DNA of 64,000 nt from Amycolatopsis eburnea. GTDB taxonomy: Bacteria > Actinomycetota > Actinomycetes > Mycobacteriales > Pseudonocardiaceae. The DNA lies in assembly GCF_003937945.1 (NCBI RefSeq), contig NZ_RSEC01000036.1:1-64000 (forward strand), given 5' to 3'. The first letter of the stretch is position 1. Every line of letters starts with the position of its first letter. A program made the position numbers and the translations under genes. Below the pieces are notes generated by a model that ran no database searches, had not been told where the DNA came from, and saw nothing but the letters and a program-made list of their open reading frames with translations. This document shows, piece after piece, positions 8,433 through 17,120 of the stretch.

Positions 8433-9256
8433 GCCGCCGCCCCCAGGCTCGGCGGCAGGACCAGCAGGTCGCCGTGGTGGACCACCGCGTGCAGCTCGCC
8501 GGCCGCGGCCATTTCGACCCGGCGCTGCAGGTAGACGTCGGAGACCGGACGCAGCTCGGGCAGCTGCTCGACGGCGGCGCCGACCCAGCCTTCGAGCCAT
8601 TGCCGCTGCAGTTCCGCCTGGTCCGGCCCGAGCCGCCACGCGCTCTCCGCGCGGACGACCGTGGCGCCGAGCCTGCCGAACGCCGTCGCGGCGACGTCCA
8701 CCGCGGTCGGGCCGAGCAGCCGCCGTCCGCCGGTGAGCCGCCGCTGGTGGGCGTTGAACGCGGCCGAGAGCGCCGGGTCAAGCGGGTCGGCGGGCGAGAG
8801 CTCCACCTTGCCGGTGACCGACAGCATCAGCAGCGCCGCGCAGCCCGCTTCGGCGATGGCCGTGGCCAGCGCCGTGACCTCGGCCTTGGTCAGCAGGTCG
8901 AGCAGCGCGGACGCGGTGACCAGCGACGTCCCGGCGAGGTCGGCCGCGCGCAGGGCGGTGACGTCCCCCTGCTCGGCTTCCACGGCGACCGGGCTCCCGT
9001 CGAGTGCCGCCGACGGCAGCGAGGTGCGGGCGCGTTCGAGCAGCCCGGCGTCGCTGTCGTGCAGGATCCAGCGCTGGGCGCCGGGCAGCCGGCCGGCCAG
9101 CCAGCGGCCGAGCGAGCCGGTGCCGCAGCCGAGGTCGCGGACGACGAGGTCGCCGCCGGGCAGGTGCGCGCGCAGCGTGTCGACGAGGTCGGCGGCGCGG
9201 GCCGCGGCGTCGGCGGGTTCCCGCAGGGCGAGCCAGTCCGGGGCGAACGCGGTCAT
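8429..9256 (-). CDS. Class I SAM-dependent methyltransferase
   Basis: A 275-residue protein whose SAM-binding motif I is VVRDLGCGTGSLGRWL near residue 40, followed by an acidic motif II (HDSDAGLLERA) and the QGDVTAL segment. The ATG at 9256 overlaps the glycosyltransferase stop (ATGA) and its own stop overlaps the next GTG, so it is translationally coupled on both sides. The acceptor is unknown. The C-terminal half (ESAWRLGPDQAELQRQWLEG) is typical of the unassigned methyltransferases found with PTPS-like genes in actinomycetes. O- or N-methylation of a glycosylated pathway intermediate is the simplest guess. Confidence 0.88.
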   Translation of the reverse strand: MTAFAPDWLALREPADAAARAADLVDTLRAHLPGGDLVVRDLGCGTGSLGRWLAGRLPGAQRWILHDSDAGLLERARTSLPSAALDGSPVAVEAEQGDVTALRAADLAGTSLVTASALLDLLTKAEVTALATAIAEAGCAALLMLSVTGKVELSPADPLDPALSAAFNAHQRRLTGGRRLLGPTAVDVAATAFGRLGATVVRAESAWRLGPDQAELQRQWLEGWVGAAVEQLPELRPVSDVYLQRRVEMAAAGELHAVVHHGDLLVLPPSLGAAA

Positions 9257-10320
9257 GCCGCCGCCTCCTGCCGCTGCACGATGTCGGCGATCCGGCGGGC
9301 GGTGTCGTCCCAGCCGGTCAGGGTCTCGCGGCGCAGCTTCGCCGCGGCCCGCAGCCGCGTCCGCAGCTCGGGCTCGGTGAGCCAGCGGCGCAGCGCGGCC
9401 CCGAGCGCTTCGACGTCGTCGCCGGGGACGAGCATCCCGGGCACCGAGCCGTCGGGCGCGACGCCGAGCGTGTCCGGCAGCGCGTCGACGTCGGTGGTGA
9501 GCACCGGCACGCCGCGGGCGAGGGCTTCGGTGACCACCATGCCGTACGTCTCGGCGCGCGAAGGCAGCACGAGCAGGTCGGCGGTGTGGTAGGTCGCGTC
9601 CAGCGCCGCGCCGGTCCGGGGGCCGGTGAGGGTGAAGCGGGCGCCGAGCCGGTGCTCGCGCAGCCGCTCGACGTACTTGGTCTCCCGCCGGATGCCGCCG
9701 ACGCATTCGCAGGTCCAGCGCAGGTCGGCGACGGTTTCCAGGGCCTGGGCGAGCACGCCCTGGCCCTTGCGCGGGGTCACGTTCGCGACGCAGACCAGCC
9801 GGGACACGCCGTCGGTGCCGATGGCCGGCGGCGCCGGGTCGACGCCCGGCGGCACGGCGTGCACGCGGTGCGGCGCCAGCCCGTGGTGGCCGATCAGCCG
9901 GCGCGCGGCCCACTCGCTGGTCGCGACGACCGAGCTCGCGGCCCGCAGCGTCTCGCGCTCCAGCGCGTCGAGCTCGGCGGCGAGCGCGGGCGGCAGGCCG
10001 GTCTCGTCGGCCAGCGGCAGGTGCACCAGCACCGAGAGCGAAAGGCGCCGGGCCTGCGGCACGACGACCTCGGGCACGCCGCACGCGACCAGGCCGTCGA
10101 GCAGCACGGCGGACCCGGTGGGCAGCGCGGCGAGCAGGTGGCCGAGGACCGCGCGGGCCTCGGTGTCCGGCCGCGGCCAGGCACCGGCGACGGCGATCTC
10201 GTGCACGTCGATCCCGGCGGCGGCGAGCCGGTCGCACAGCCGGCGGTCGTAGGTGTTGCCCCCGCTGGGCACGGACGCGTCGTCGACGTCCCCGGGCAGG
10301 ACCACGTAAACGCTGGTCAC
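9253..10320 (-). CDS. GT-B glycosyltransferase (family 4-like), active copy
   Basis: A 355-residue protein with the complete retaining GT-B donor site: [10 protein letters not shown] (R184/K185) and the EX7E motif in [15 protein letters not shown] (E257, E265). The N-terminal half ([17 protein letters not shown]) is the acceptor Rossmann domain. The GTG start at 10320 overlaps the PTPS-like stop by 4 bp. It is the functional partner of the degenerate paralogue at 2525-3601. A nucleotide-sugar donor is expected but its identity is not readable. It would glycosylate the cluster's product, probably at the inner membrane face given the neighbouring membrane genes. Confidence 0.88.
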   Translation of the reverse strand: MTSVYVVLPGDVDDASVPSGGNTYDRRLCDRLAAAGIDVHEIAVAGAWPRPDTEARAVLGHLLAALPTGSAVLLDGLVACGVPEVVVPQARRLSLSVLVHLPLADETGLPPALAAELDALERETLRAASSVVATSEWAARRLIGHHGLAPHRVHAVPPGVDPAPPAIGTDGVSRLVCVANVTPRKGQGVLAQALETVADLRWTCECVGGIRRETKYVERLREHRLGARFTLTGPRTGAALDATYHTADLLVLPSRAETYGMVVTEALARGVPVLTTDVDALPDTLGVAPDGSVPGMLVPGDDVEALGAALRRWLTEPELRTRLRAAAKLRRETLTGWDDTARRIADIVQRQEAAA

Positions 10321-10715
10321 AGCGCACGCTCGTAACTCGCCCAGGCGACGTGCGACTCCTTCAGCGAGACGGTGATGCCTTCGAGGCCGCGCGCGCCTTC
10401 GCCGAGGCGTCCGGCGTGGACGGCGTCGGCGAGGCGGTCGGCGACGACCTTCGCGAGGAACTCGGTGGAGGTGTTGACGCCCTTGAACTCCGGCTCGTCG
10501 TCGAGGTTGCGGTAGTTCAGGTCGCTCAGCACCGCCTTGAGCTCTTCCGTGGCCTTGCCGATGTCGACGACGATGTTGTCCTCGTCGAGCTCGGCGCGGC
10601 GGAAAGTCGCGTCCACCACGAAGGTCGCGCCGTGCAGGCGTTGCGCGGGACCGAAGACTTCCCCGCGGAAGCTGTGGGCGACCATCATGTGGTCACGGAC
10701 GGTGATGCTGAACAC
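10317..10715 (-). CDS. 6-pyruvoyl-tetrahydropterin synthase/QueD-fold protein with altered active site
   Basis: A 132-residue protein. The start is the GTG at 10715, with GGAGG five bases upstream; a TTG at 10718 is too close to it. The overall fold signature is clear: [33 protein letters not shown] and the C-terminal [12 protein letters not shown]. Against PTPS/QueD, several active-site positions differ: the catalytic Cys is Ala24, the second His of the HGH zinc pair is Ala30, and the Asp-His of the relay (LDHKNL) is Asn67-Tyr68. H14, H28 and E120 remain. It therefore probably does not run the usual reaction. It resembles SCO6650 of S. coelicolor as I recall it. It is the second gene of the minus-strand operon. 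Confidence 0.87.
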   Translation of the reverse strand: MFSITVRDHMMVAHSFRGEVFGPAQRLHGATFVVDATFRRAELDEDNIVVDIGKATEELKAVLSDLNYRNLDDEPEFKGVNTSTEFLAKVVADRLADAVHAGRLGEGARGLEGITVSLKESHVAWASYERAL

Positions 10716-10746
10716 CAAGACCTCCGATGCGTTCGGGTGGACGTGG

Positions 10747-11709
10747 TCACTGCGGCTGATACACAACACGGAGGCACAGCGCGGAAAGTTCATTCCCGGC
10801 CAACCGGGGTAGCACGGACGGCAGATCTTCAAACGCGCACTCGCCGCTGACCAGTGCTTCGAACGCCGGATCGGCCAGCAGCTCCAGCGCGACGGCCATC
10901 CGCTGGGCGTAGCTGCGGTCCGGCCGCGCGACCGTCCCGACCTGGCTGCCGCGGATGGCCAGGCGCCGCGAATGGAAGTGCTCGCCGAGCGGGACGCTCA
11001 CCTTCCGGTCGCCGTACCAGGACATCTCGACGACCTCGCCTTCCGGCGCGAGCAGCTCCAGCGCGCGGGTGAGCCCGGCTTCGCTCGCGCTGGCGTGCAC
11101 GACGAGGTCGCAGTCGCCGTGGGCGCGCTCCGGGGTCGAGAAGTCGACACCGAGCGCTTCGGCGACGTCCGCGCGCGACGGGTCGACGTCGACGAGCTGC
11201 ACCCGCGTCGCCGGGAAGCCGCTGAGGAGCTTCGCGACGCTGGCACCGACCATCCCGGCGCCGATGACGGCGATCCGGTCGCCGAGCCGCGGCCGCGCGT
11301 CCCACACGGCGTTGACGGCGGTCTCGACGGTGCCGGCCAGGACCGCCCGGCCGGGTGGGACGTTGTCGGGCACCGGCGTCACGGCGCTCGCAGGGACGAC
11401 GTAGGCGGTCTGGTGCGGGTAGAGGCAGAAGACGATCCGGCCCGCGAGGTGGGCCGGGCCGCGTTCGACGACGCCGACGTTGAGGTACCCGTACTTGACC
11501 GGGCCGGGGAAGCCGCCGTCCTGGAAGGGCGCGCGCATGACGTCGTGCTGGCTCGCCGGGACCCCGCCGCGGAAGACGAGCGCTTCGGTGCCGCGGCTGA
11601 CGCCGGAGCAGAGCGTGCGGACGAGCACGTCGTCCGGTCCGGGCTCGGGCAGCACCACCTCCCGCAGCTCGCCGACACCGGGCCGTTGAACCCAGAAAGC
11701 CTGTTCCAC
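10747..11709 (-). CDS. MDR-superfamily (zinc-type) dehydrogenase
   Basis: A 320-residue protein starting at the GTG at 11709, preceded by GAGGAG at the right distance. The MDR layout is visible: an N-terminal GroES-like part ([14 protein letters not shown]) and a Rossmann half with [15 protein letters not shown] followed by [15 protein letters not shown]. The structural-zinc cysteine cluster of classical alcohol dehydrogenases is absent. It matches the zinc-binding dehydrogenase that accompanies PTPS-like genes in actinomycetes. It would oxidise or reduce a pathway intermediate with NAD(P)H. It is the first gene of the coupled series dehydrogenase, PTPS, glycosyltransferase, methyltransferase, membrane protein and cyclohydrolase; its promoter probably lies in 11710-11776, shared with the divergent CDP-alcohol phosphatidyltransferase. 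Confidence 0.85.
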   Translation of the reverse strand: MEQAFWVQRPGVGELREVVLPEPGPDDVLVRTLCSGVSRGTEALVFRGGVPASQHDVMRAPFQDGGFPGPVKYGYLNVGVVERGPAHLAGRIVFCLYPHQTAYVVPASAVTPVPDNVPPGRAVLAGTVETAVNAVWDARPRLGDRIAVIGAGMVGASVAKLLSGFPATRVQLVDVDPSRADVAEALGVDFSTPERAHGDCDLVVHASASEAGLTRALELLAPEGEVVEMSWYGDRKVSVPLGEHFHSRRLAIRGSQVGTVARPDRSYAQRMAVALELLADPAFEALVSGECAFEDLPSVLPRLAGNELSALCLRVVYQPQ

Positions 11710-11776
11710 GTGTTTCTCCTCAGCGGGCGACCGGAGGCTGGTGTCGCCACCCTATGAGCAATTCGCGGAGTCGACG

Positions 11777-12520
11777 ATGATCAAACAGGACCTTCTCCTG
11801 CGCGCGGTGGTGCCGGCGTGGGTGCTCGCCGCGGGGGTCGTCGCGGGGCTGTCCCCCCTCGCCTGGGCCACCGGGCTCACGTTCGGGACCGCCCTCGTGC
11901 TGCTGACGGAGTGGGGCCTGCGCCGCGCCGGCCGCGCCGCCTTCGGCCCGGCGGACTGGATCACGTTCGCCCGCGCGACGCTCGTCGGGTGCGCCGCGGA
12001 ACTCATCGCCGACGGCGGCCTGTCCGTCGCGTGGCTGGTCGGGCTGACCGGCGTCGCGCTCCTGCTGGACGGCCTCGACGGCCAGGTGGCCCGCCGCACC
12101 GGCACGACGTCGGAGTTCGGCGCGCGCTTCGACATGGAGGTCGACGCGTTCCTGATCCTCCTGCTGTGCGTCCAGGTGTCCCGGACGCTGGGGCTGTGGG
12201 TGCTGGCGATCGGCCTGATGCGGTACGTGTTCGTCGCGGCGTCGTGGGCGATGCCGTGGCTGACCGCGCCGCTGTACCCGAGCATGGCGCGCAAGACGGT
12301 GGCCGCGGTGCAGGGCGTGGTGCTGGTGGTCGCGGTGTCCGGTCTGCTGCCGGCGGCGGCTTCACTGGTGCTGGTGGCTCTCGCGCTGGGCACGCTGACG
12401 TGGTCGTTCGGCCGCGACGTCGTGTGGCTGGCCCGGCACCGGGTGGCCGAGCCGAGCCGGATCGTCCAGTTCCCGCGGCCGTTCCAGGCGCCGGCTTGGC
12501 GCGGCGACCAGGCGGCCTGA
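11777..12520 (+). CDS. CDP-alcohol phosphatidyltransferase
   Basis: A 247-residue membrane protein with a complete family signature: DG-x2-AR-x8-G-x3-D-x3-D, here from DGQVARRTGTTSEFG through ARFDMEVD. This motif binds the CDP-lipid and two metal ions and transfers a phosphatidyl group to an alcohol such as inositol, glycerol or a sugar phosphate. Several hydrophobic helices surround it. The start chosen is the ATG at 11777 with GGAG just upstream. It is divergent from the dehydrogenase operon and is a plausible lipid-attachment step for the cluster's product. Its acceptor cannot be read from the sequence. The 3' end is followed directly by hairpin repeats. Confidence 0.88.
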   Translation: MIKQDLLLRAVVPAWVLAAGVVAGLSPLAWATGLTFGTALVLLTEWGLRRAGRAAFGPADWITFARATLVGCAAELIADGGLSVAWLVGLTGVALLLDGLDGQVARRTGTTSEFGARFDMEVDAFLILLLCVQVSRTLGLWVLAIGLMRYVFVAASWAMPWLTAPLYPSMARKTVAAVQGVVLVVAVSGLLPAAASLVLVALALGTLTWSFGRDVVWLARHRVAEPSRIVQFPRPFQAPAWRGDQAA

Positions 12521-12579
12521 GACGACATGAAAGGGTCTTTCACCTCGTCGGACGACATGAACGACCCTTTCATGACATC
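12521..12579. repeat. Imperfect hairpin, catgaaagggtc family
   Basis: Arms of about 29 bp (12521-12549 and 12551-12579) share catgaaagggtc/gaccctttcatg cores. It begins at the base after the CDP-alcohol phosphatidyltransferase stop. The same family recurs at 55011-55065. It probably acts as a terminator between convergent genes. Confidence 0.8.
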
Positions 12580-12608
12580 CCTGCGGCGCCGGGCACCCGC
12601 TCGCCGAC

Positions 12609-12661
12609 GTCTTGAATGAGTCATTCAGGTCTTCGGAGGTCCTGAATGACTCATTCAAGAC
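12609..12661. repeat. Perfect 21-bp hairpin, gtcttgaatgagtcattcagg family
   Basis: The arms 12609-12629 and 12641-12661 are perfect complements with an 11-nt loop. A second copy with two changed bases occurs at 20734-20786. It lies between convergent genes and could terminate transcription in both directions. Confidence 0.85.
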
Positions 12662-12701
12662 ACCACAGGCCGCCCGGCGCGGCGGCCAGGCGGCTTGAGC
12701 C

Positions 12702-13658
12702 TCAGCTCGATTCGCGAGCCGCCCGCGCCCGCCGTTTGCCCTCGTGCATCGCCACCACCCGGGCGATCGGGATCGTGTGCCCCTCCGCCACCAAGTCCTC
12801 GGGCAGCACGAACGGCTCCGGCATCTCCGCCGTCCACGGATCACCGGCGTCGAGCAGCCCCGGCGCCGTGCGCACCGTGAAGTCGCCGGGCTTGACGCCG
12901 TCGAGATCGCCCCACGCGACCGGGAACGACACCGGCACCCCCGGCCGATGCCGGGGGCTGTAGACGGAGATGACCGTCGCCCCTCCCGCCCGCGTCGAAT
13001 CCAGGAACACCTTGCCTTCCCGCCGTTCGCGCACGAACTCCGTGGTGCCGAGCGCCGGGTCGAGCCGCTCGGCCCGCGCCGCGACCGCGCGCGTGGCCGC
13101 GGCGATGTCCTCCGTCGACTGCCCGGGCGCCAGCGGCACGAAGACGTGCACGCCCTTGGAGCCGCTCGTCTTCACCGCGCCGTCGAGGCCGTCGTTGCGC
13201 AATGCCTCCCGCACCAGCTTCGCGGCGCCGATGGCCAGCGAGAACGGGCCGTCCTCGGGCGGGTCGAGGTCGAGGATCAGGTGCGTCGGGCCGTGCTCGG
13301 GGCCGCCGCGGTAGAGCGACGTGTGGTACTCGATGGCCCGCTGGTTGCCGAACCAGATCAGCGTGCGGAGGTCGTTGCACAGCGCGTAGGAGACGTCCCG
13401 CTTGGACGTCTCGGCCCACACCGACACCCGCTCGACCCAGTCCGGCGTGTACTTCGGCAGGTTCTTCTGCATGAACGGCCCCTGCCCGCGCAGCACCCGC
13501 AGCACGGTCAGCAGCCGGTCGCGCAACTCGGGCAGCATCCGCTCGGACACGGCTTCGAGGTAGTCGAGCAGTTCCCGCTTGGTCACCCCGGCGTCCGGGA
13601 AGACCTCCTGGTCGAGACTGCTCAGCTTGACGCCGTGCCGTACTTCGTCGCCGCTCAT
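12702..13658 (-). CDS. LigD-type polymerase/primase domain protein (stand-alone)
   Basis: A 318-residue single-domain protein of the LigD-Pol (archaeo-eukaryotic primase) family. Catalytic acidic residues lie in LILDLDPPED, and TSGSKGVHVFVPL is the signature helix and nucleotide-binding segment. LigD-Pol adds (ribo)nucleotides at double-strand breaks during Ku-dependent end joining. No ligase or nuclease domain is fused and no ku gene is in view, so this is one of the separate Pol paralogues common in actinomycetes. The ATG at 13658 opens it. It shares the minus strand with the GT-C protein upstream. Confidence 0.92.
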   Translation of the reverse strand: MSGDEVRHGVKLSSLDQEVFPDAGVTKRELLDYLEAVSERMLPELRDRLLTVLRVLRGQGPFMQKNLPKYTPDWVERVSVWAETSKRDVSYALCNDLRTLIWFGNQRAIEYHTSLYRGGPEHGPTHLILDLDPPEDGPFSLAIGAAKLVREALRNDGLDGAVKTSGSKGVHVFVPLAPGQSTEDIAAATRAVAARAERLDPALGTTEFVRERREGKVFLDSTRAGGATVISVYSPRHRPGVPVSFPVAWGDLDGVKPGDFTVRTAPGLLDAGDPWTAEMPEPFVLPEDLVAEGHTIPIARVVAMHEGKRRARAARESS

Positions 13659-13695
13659 CGGCCTACCCTCGCGGTCGGACGCGAGGTGGTCAACC

Positions 13696-15270
13696 TCAGA
13701 ACGGCAGCTGCGAGCGGAGCCGGTCGAGCCAGCGGTCGACGGTGTCCTCGGCGCGGTCGTAGTCGTTGGCCTTGCGGGCCGCGTCCGCGCGCTGCTGGAC
13801 GTGCTGGCCGATCGTCGCCGCGTACTGCGGCAGCGCGTAGACGTTCTGCCAGTACCCGGCGCGCATCTCGACCGTGGACACCTTCTCGTAGCCCGCGGTC
13901 GCCTTCGCGAAGTCGAAGCCGTAGCGCGTCCCGGACGGGTCCGGGCCGTTCGCCGTCACGACGATCACCGTCGGCCGCGCCTTCATGACGACCTCGGTCG
14001 GGTCGGCGCCGCGGGCGATGGCCGCGTCGTTGAGCCCGATGTAGTCGATCGAGTTCCAGCCGCTGTAGTACGGGATGGCGCCCGCGTCGGTGACGGCGAG
14101 GGTGCGCGCGGCCGGCGGGACGTCGGCCTCGGCCAGGCCCTTGCCGATCGCGACGTGCGCGCGCTGCAGGTCCGGGCCGTAGTTCGCGATCACGCCGAGG
14201 TCGGGCGCGGTCGCGCCACCGACGGCCGACCAGCCGACCGCCACCAGCCCGAGCAGCGCGCCCACGAGACGCGGCTTCAGCGTCCCGGCCGCGATCCCGG
14301 CGCCCAGGCAGAGGACGGGGATCGCGTGGTCGGCGAAGCGGTCGAGGTAGTCCATGGTCGGGCCGGACACCGCGTACGTCACGTACGTGACCGCGACGGT
14401 GACCACCAGCAGCACGCCCATCCCGCGCGTCGCCTTGCGGACGACCAGCGACAACGTCAGCAGCAGGAGCGGGAGCAGCAGGACCGCCGTGTGCTTGGTC
14501 CACAGCCAGCCGGAGTCGAGGTGGCCGAACTTGACGTAGAAGGTGTTCGGCAGCAGCTGGCCGTAGAACCGCCAGCGCCAGACGAAGTAGCCCGCGCCGA
14601 CGACGACCGCGGCCCCGCTCCACAGCCAGCGCGCCCGCCCCTCCGACCGGACGAACCAGAGCAGGAACACCGGCAGCGCGGCCAGCACGCCCTCGGGCCG
14701 CAGCATGCCGAGCAGGAGCAGCAGCACCGGCGGTTCCCAGGTCCGGACCCGCTCGTTCGCCAGCACGCGCACGCCGAGCACGACGATCCGCAGCAGCACG
14801 GCGGCGAAGGCGGCCGTCTCGAGGCCGGCGGTGATGTGGAAGTACGTCGGCAGGAACACGACGTACGCGCCCGCGCCGACCAGCACGCCGGTGAGCCCGG
14901 CGCGGCGGTGGCCTTCCCGGATCAGCAGGTACAGCGTGCCGAGGCCGAGGACCAGCGACGTCACCTTGGTGAACAGCGGCAGCGCCAGGCCGAGCCACGC
15001 GCCCAGCCCCGACCAGACCACCCAGGCGAAGTTCGTGAAGCCTTCGACGCGCGGGCCGTCGACGTTCCACACCGGCCCGTGCCCGTCGGCGAGGTTCGCC
15101 GAGTAGCGGAAGCTGATGAACGCGTCGTCGATCGTGAAGAACCAGGCCGCCCACGCGCCCACGAGGAACAGCGCGAGCAGCACCAGCGAGACCACGATCA
15201 GCGGCGCGCGGCGGGTGGTCCGGGCGGGCGCGGTCTCTTCGGGCCGGGCGTCAGCCTCGATCGCCGTCAT
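13696..15270 (-). CDS. GT-C membrane protein (ZomB/AftB-like glycosyltransferase)
   Basis: A 524-residue polytopic protein from the ATG at 15270 (GAGGGG upstream). After the first helix comes FFTIDDAFISFRYSANLADG, then VEGFTNFAW, the acidic first-loop motif of lipid-dependent GT-C glycosyltransferases such as the arabinofuranosyltransferase AftB and the actinobacterial ZomB family. Roughly ten hydrophobic segments precede a soluble C-terminal region of about 130 residues (VTDAGAIPYYSGWNSIDYIG). It probably transfers a sugar from a polyprenyl-phosphate donor onto a cell-envelope glycan on the outer face of the membrane. Donor and acceptor are not known. Confidence 0.75.
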   Translation of the reverse strand: MTAIEADARPEETAPARTTRRAPLIVVSLVLLALFLVGAWAAWFFTIDDAFISFRYSANLADGHGPVWNVDGPRVEGFTNFAWVVWSGLGAWLGLALPLFTKVTSLVLGLGTLYLLIREGHRRAGLTGVLVGAGAYVVFLPTYFHITAGLETAAFAAVLLRIVVLGVRVLANERVRTWEPPVLLLLLGMLRPEGVLAALPVFLLWFVRSEGRARWLWSGAAVVVGAGYFVWRWRFYGQLLPNTFYVKFGHLDSGWLWTKHTAVLLLPLLLLTLSLVVRKATRGMGVLLVVTVAVTYVTYAVSGPTMDYLDRFADHAIPVLCLGAGIAAGTLKPRLVGALLGLVAVGWSAVGGATAPDLGVIANYGPDLQRAHVAIGKGLAEADVPPAARTLAVTDAGAIPYYSGWNSIDYIGLNDAAIARGADPTEVVMKARPTVIVVTANGPDPSGTRYGFDFAKATAGYEKVSTVEMRAGYWQNVYALPQYAATIGQHVQQRADAARKANDYDRAEDTVDRWLDRLRSQLPF

Positions 15271-15319
15271 GGAATCCCCTCGGGTGGCTTTGCCGACCCG
15301 ACACTGTAGCCGGGGCCGC

Positions 15320-16135
15320 TCAGACCAGCGGACGCCCGGTGCGCAGCCGGCGGCGCAGGTCCCACAGGCAGAGGTTGAACGGGAACCGCCGCACCGGCGC
15401 GGGCAGCACCCGCACGACCCGGCCGATCGCGCCGAGCAGCGCGTCGAACCGCCGCTGGTCGGCGCCGGTCCACGGCAGCCGCATCTCGTCGCGGAAACGC
15501 TGCGGGAGGAAGCCGGTGGTGACGAAGCGGTGGAACCGCCGTCCCAGCGCGGCGAGGACCGGGTGCAGGAACCGGAGGTCGACGATGGCCGTGAGGTAGC
15601 GGCGGACGGTGTCGTCGATACCGATCTTCTCGAGCCCGGCCGTCCAGTACTCCTCGAAGGCCTCGCGGTCGGCGGGCCACATCTCGGCACGCACCTGCAG
15701 CGTCGTGCCGAGCGAAGCGGCTTCGCGGTAGAAGCGCTCCGGCTCGCCGCCGACGAACGCGAGGTAGACGTCTTCGAAGCCCTTGTAGAGGCACGCCGCG
15801 ACCCACAGCTGGAGGTCGGTGTCGAAGGCGTTGTAGGCGACCGGGCTCTCGCCGGTCGAGTGGACCTGCGCGTGGGCCGCGTTGACCGCACGGCGGTAGG
15901 CGGCCCGCTCGGCGTCGGTGCCCAGGGTCGCGACGGCGAGGTAGGTGAGCGTCGTCCGCGTCCGCTTCGCCGGGTGGCGGAAGAGGTTGCCGCTGTCGAC
16001 CCGGCTTTCCAGCACGCCGTACCCGACGGGCGCGCGGGCGAGCTGCATGATCACGTTCGCGCTGCCGGCCAGCAGCCCGGCGCCGACGACGGCGTCGCGG
16101 AGGGCGGTCTCGGTCACGCCTCCAGGGAACGACAC
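15320..16135 (-). CDS. MpaB/DUF2236-family haem oxygenase-like protein
   Basis: A 271-residue protein. Segments such as LFRHPAKRTRTTLTYLAVATLG, RAVNAAHAQVHS (with its family HxxVxG-like His) and AYNAFDTDLQLWVAACLYKG are typical of the DUF2236 family, which includes latex-clearing-protein relatives and the fungal oxygenase MpaB and binds haem b. No reaction can be assigned. The GTG at 16135 is used because it opens the conserved region, although a GGAGG lies awkwardly inside the first codons, so the start is uncertain. It is followed on the same strand by the GT-C gene. Confidence 0.72.
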   Translation of the reverse strand: MSFPGGVTETALRDAVVGAGLLAGSANVIMQLARAPVGYGVLESRVDSGNLFRHPAKRTRTTLTYLAVATLGTDAERAAYRRAVNAAHAQVHSTGESPVAYNAFDTDLQLWVAACLYKGFEDVYLAFVGGEPERFYREAASLGTTLQVRAEMWPADREAFEEYWTAGLEKIGIDDTVRRYLTAIVDLRFLHPVLAALGRRFHRFVTTGFLPQRFRDEMRLPWTGADQRRFDALLGAIGRVVRVLPAPVRRFPFNLCLWDLRRRLRTGRPLV

Positions 16136-16148
16136 TGTTGACGAGGTG

Positions 16149-17030
16149 TCAAGAGCGGTAGTTCGCCCGGGCGAACGCGATCAACGCGCGTGCGGCCGGG
16201 CTCAGCGGGCCCTCCGTCCGCCACGCCAGCGCGAGCACCCCGCGCAGGCCCGGGCCGGTGATTTCGATGATCCGCAGCTCCGCCTGGTGGTAGCGGCCCA
16301 GCGACTCCGGCACGATCGCCACGCCGAGGCCGCGCGTCGCCAGCTGCACCAGGACGTTCGGGTCGGCCGCCTCGAACGCGATCCGCGGCGTCAGCCCTTC
16401 GCGCGCGAACGCGGCGTCGAGCGCGGTACGCAGACCCGTGCCCTTCGGCAGCGCCATCAGCGGCAGGCCGTCGAGGTCCCGGATCCCGACCTCGGCCCGG
16501 TCGAGCGGGCCGTCGGGCGCCGTGACGGCCAGGAACGGCTCGTCGAGCAGCACCTGCGTCGCGATGCCCGGCGGCGGATCGGTCGAGAGGCCGACGACCG
16601 CGAGGTCCAGGCGTCCTTCGCGCAGCGCCGCGAGCATCGTGTCGGAGTTGGCTTCCGACAGCGTGATCTCGACGGCCGGGTAGCGCTCGTGGAAGCCGGC
16701 CAGCAGGTCCGGCAGCTTGACCGGGCCCGCCGACGTCACGGCGCCGATCGCGACCTGCCCGCGGACCAGCCCGGCCAGCTCGTCGACGGCTTCGCGCACG
16801 CCCTGCACCGCCGCCAGCGCGGCCCGGGCATGCGGGAGCGCCGCGGCGCCGACGTCGGTGAGCCGGACGGTCCGGCCGGAGCGGTCCAGCAGCTCCTGCC
16901 CCAGTTCCCGTTCCAGCCGCCGGACCTGCGCGCTCACCCCGGGCTGGGCGACGTGCAGCCGTTCAGCCGCGCGCGTGAAGTTGCCCTCCTCCGCGACCGC
17001 GACGAAGTAGGCGAGCTGATGCAGTTCCAT
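16149..17030 (-). CDS. LysR-family transcriptional regulator
   Basis: A 293-residue protein with an N-terminal winged helix (MELHQLAYFVAVAEEGNFTR, AAERLHVAQPGVSAQVRRLE) and a two-lobed periplasmic-binding-type effector domain from about residue 90. It is divergent from the FAD-dependent oxidoreductase at 17121 with 90 bp between the starts, the classical arrangement in which a LysR protein controls its neighbour and itself. The intergenic DNA contains ctgg/ccag half-sites around 17047-17062, but no clear T-N11-A box can be singled out. Effector unknown. Confidence 0.93.
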   Translation of the reverse strand: MELHQLAYFVAVAEEGNFTRAAERLHVAQPGVSAQVRRLERELGQELLDRSGRTVRLTDVGAAALPHARAALAAVQGVREAVDELAGLVRGQVAIGAVTSAGPVKLPDLLAGFHERYPAVEITLSEANSDTMLAALREGRLDLAVVGLSTDPPPGIATQVLLDEPFLAVTAPDGPLDRAEVGIRDLDGLPLMALPKGTGLRTALDAAFAREGLTPRIAFEAADPNVLVQLATRGLGVAIVPESLGRYHQAELRIIEITGPGLRGVLALAWRTEGPLSPAARALIAFARANYRS

Positions 17031-17120
17031 AAGCACTGATTCTAACTGGCAGACAAACCAGATCTTGGACTTCTGATCAGCTTCACCCCAGGCTGGAGGC
17101 AGCGAACGAAAGGAGCCGAG

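Noticed and set aside
9257..10327. A long N-terminal extension of the methyltransferase frame
   Set aside because: The extension overlaps the whole glycosyltransferase gene in another frame and is low-complexity Arg/Ala/Gly-rich; the ATG at 9256 in an ATGA overlap is the natural start.
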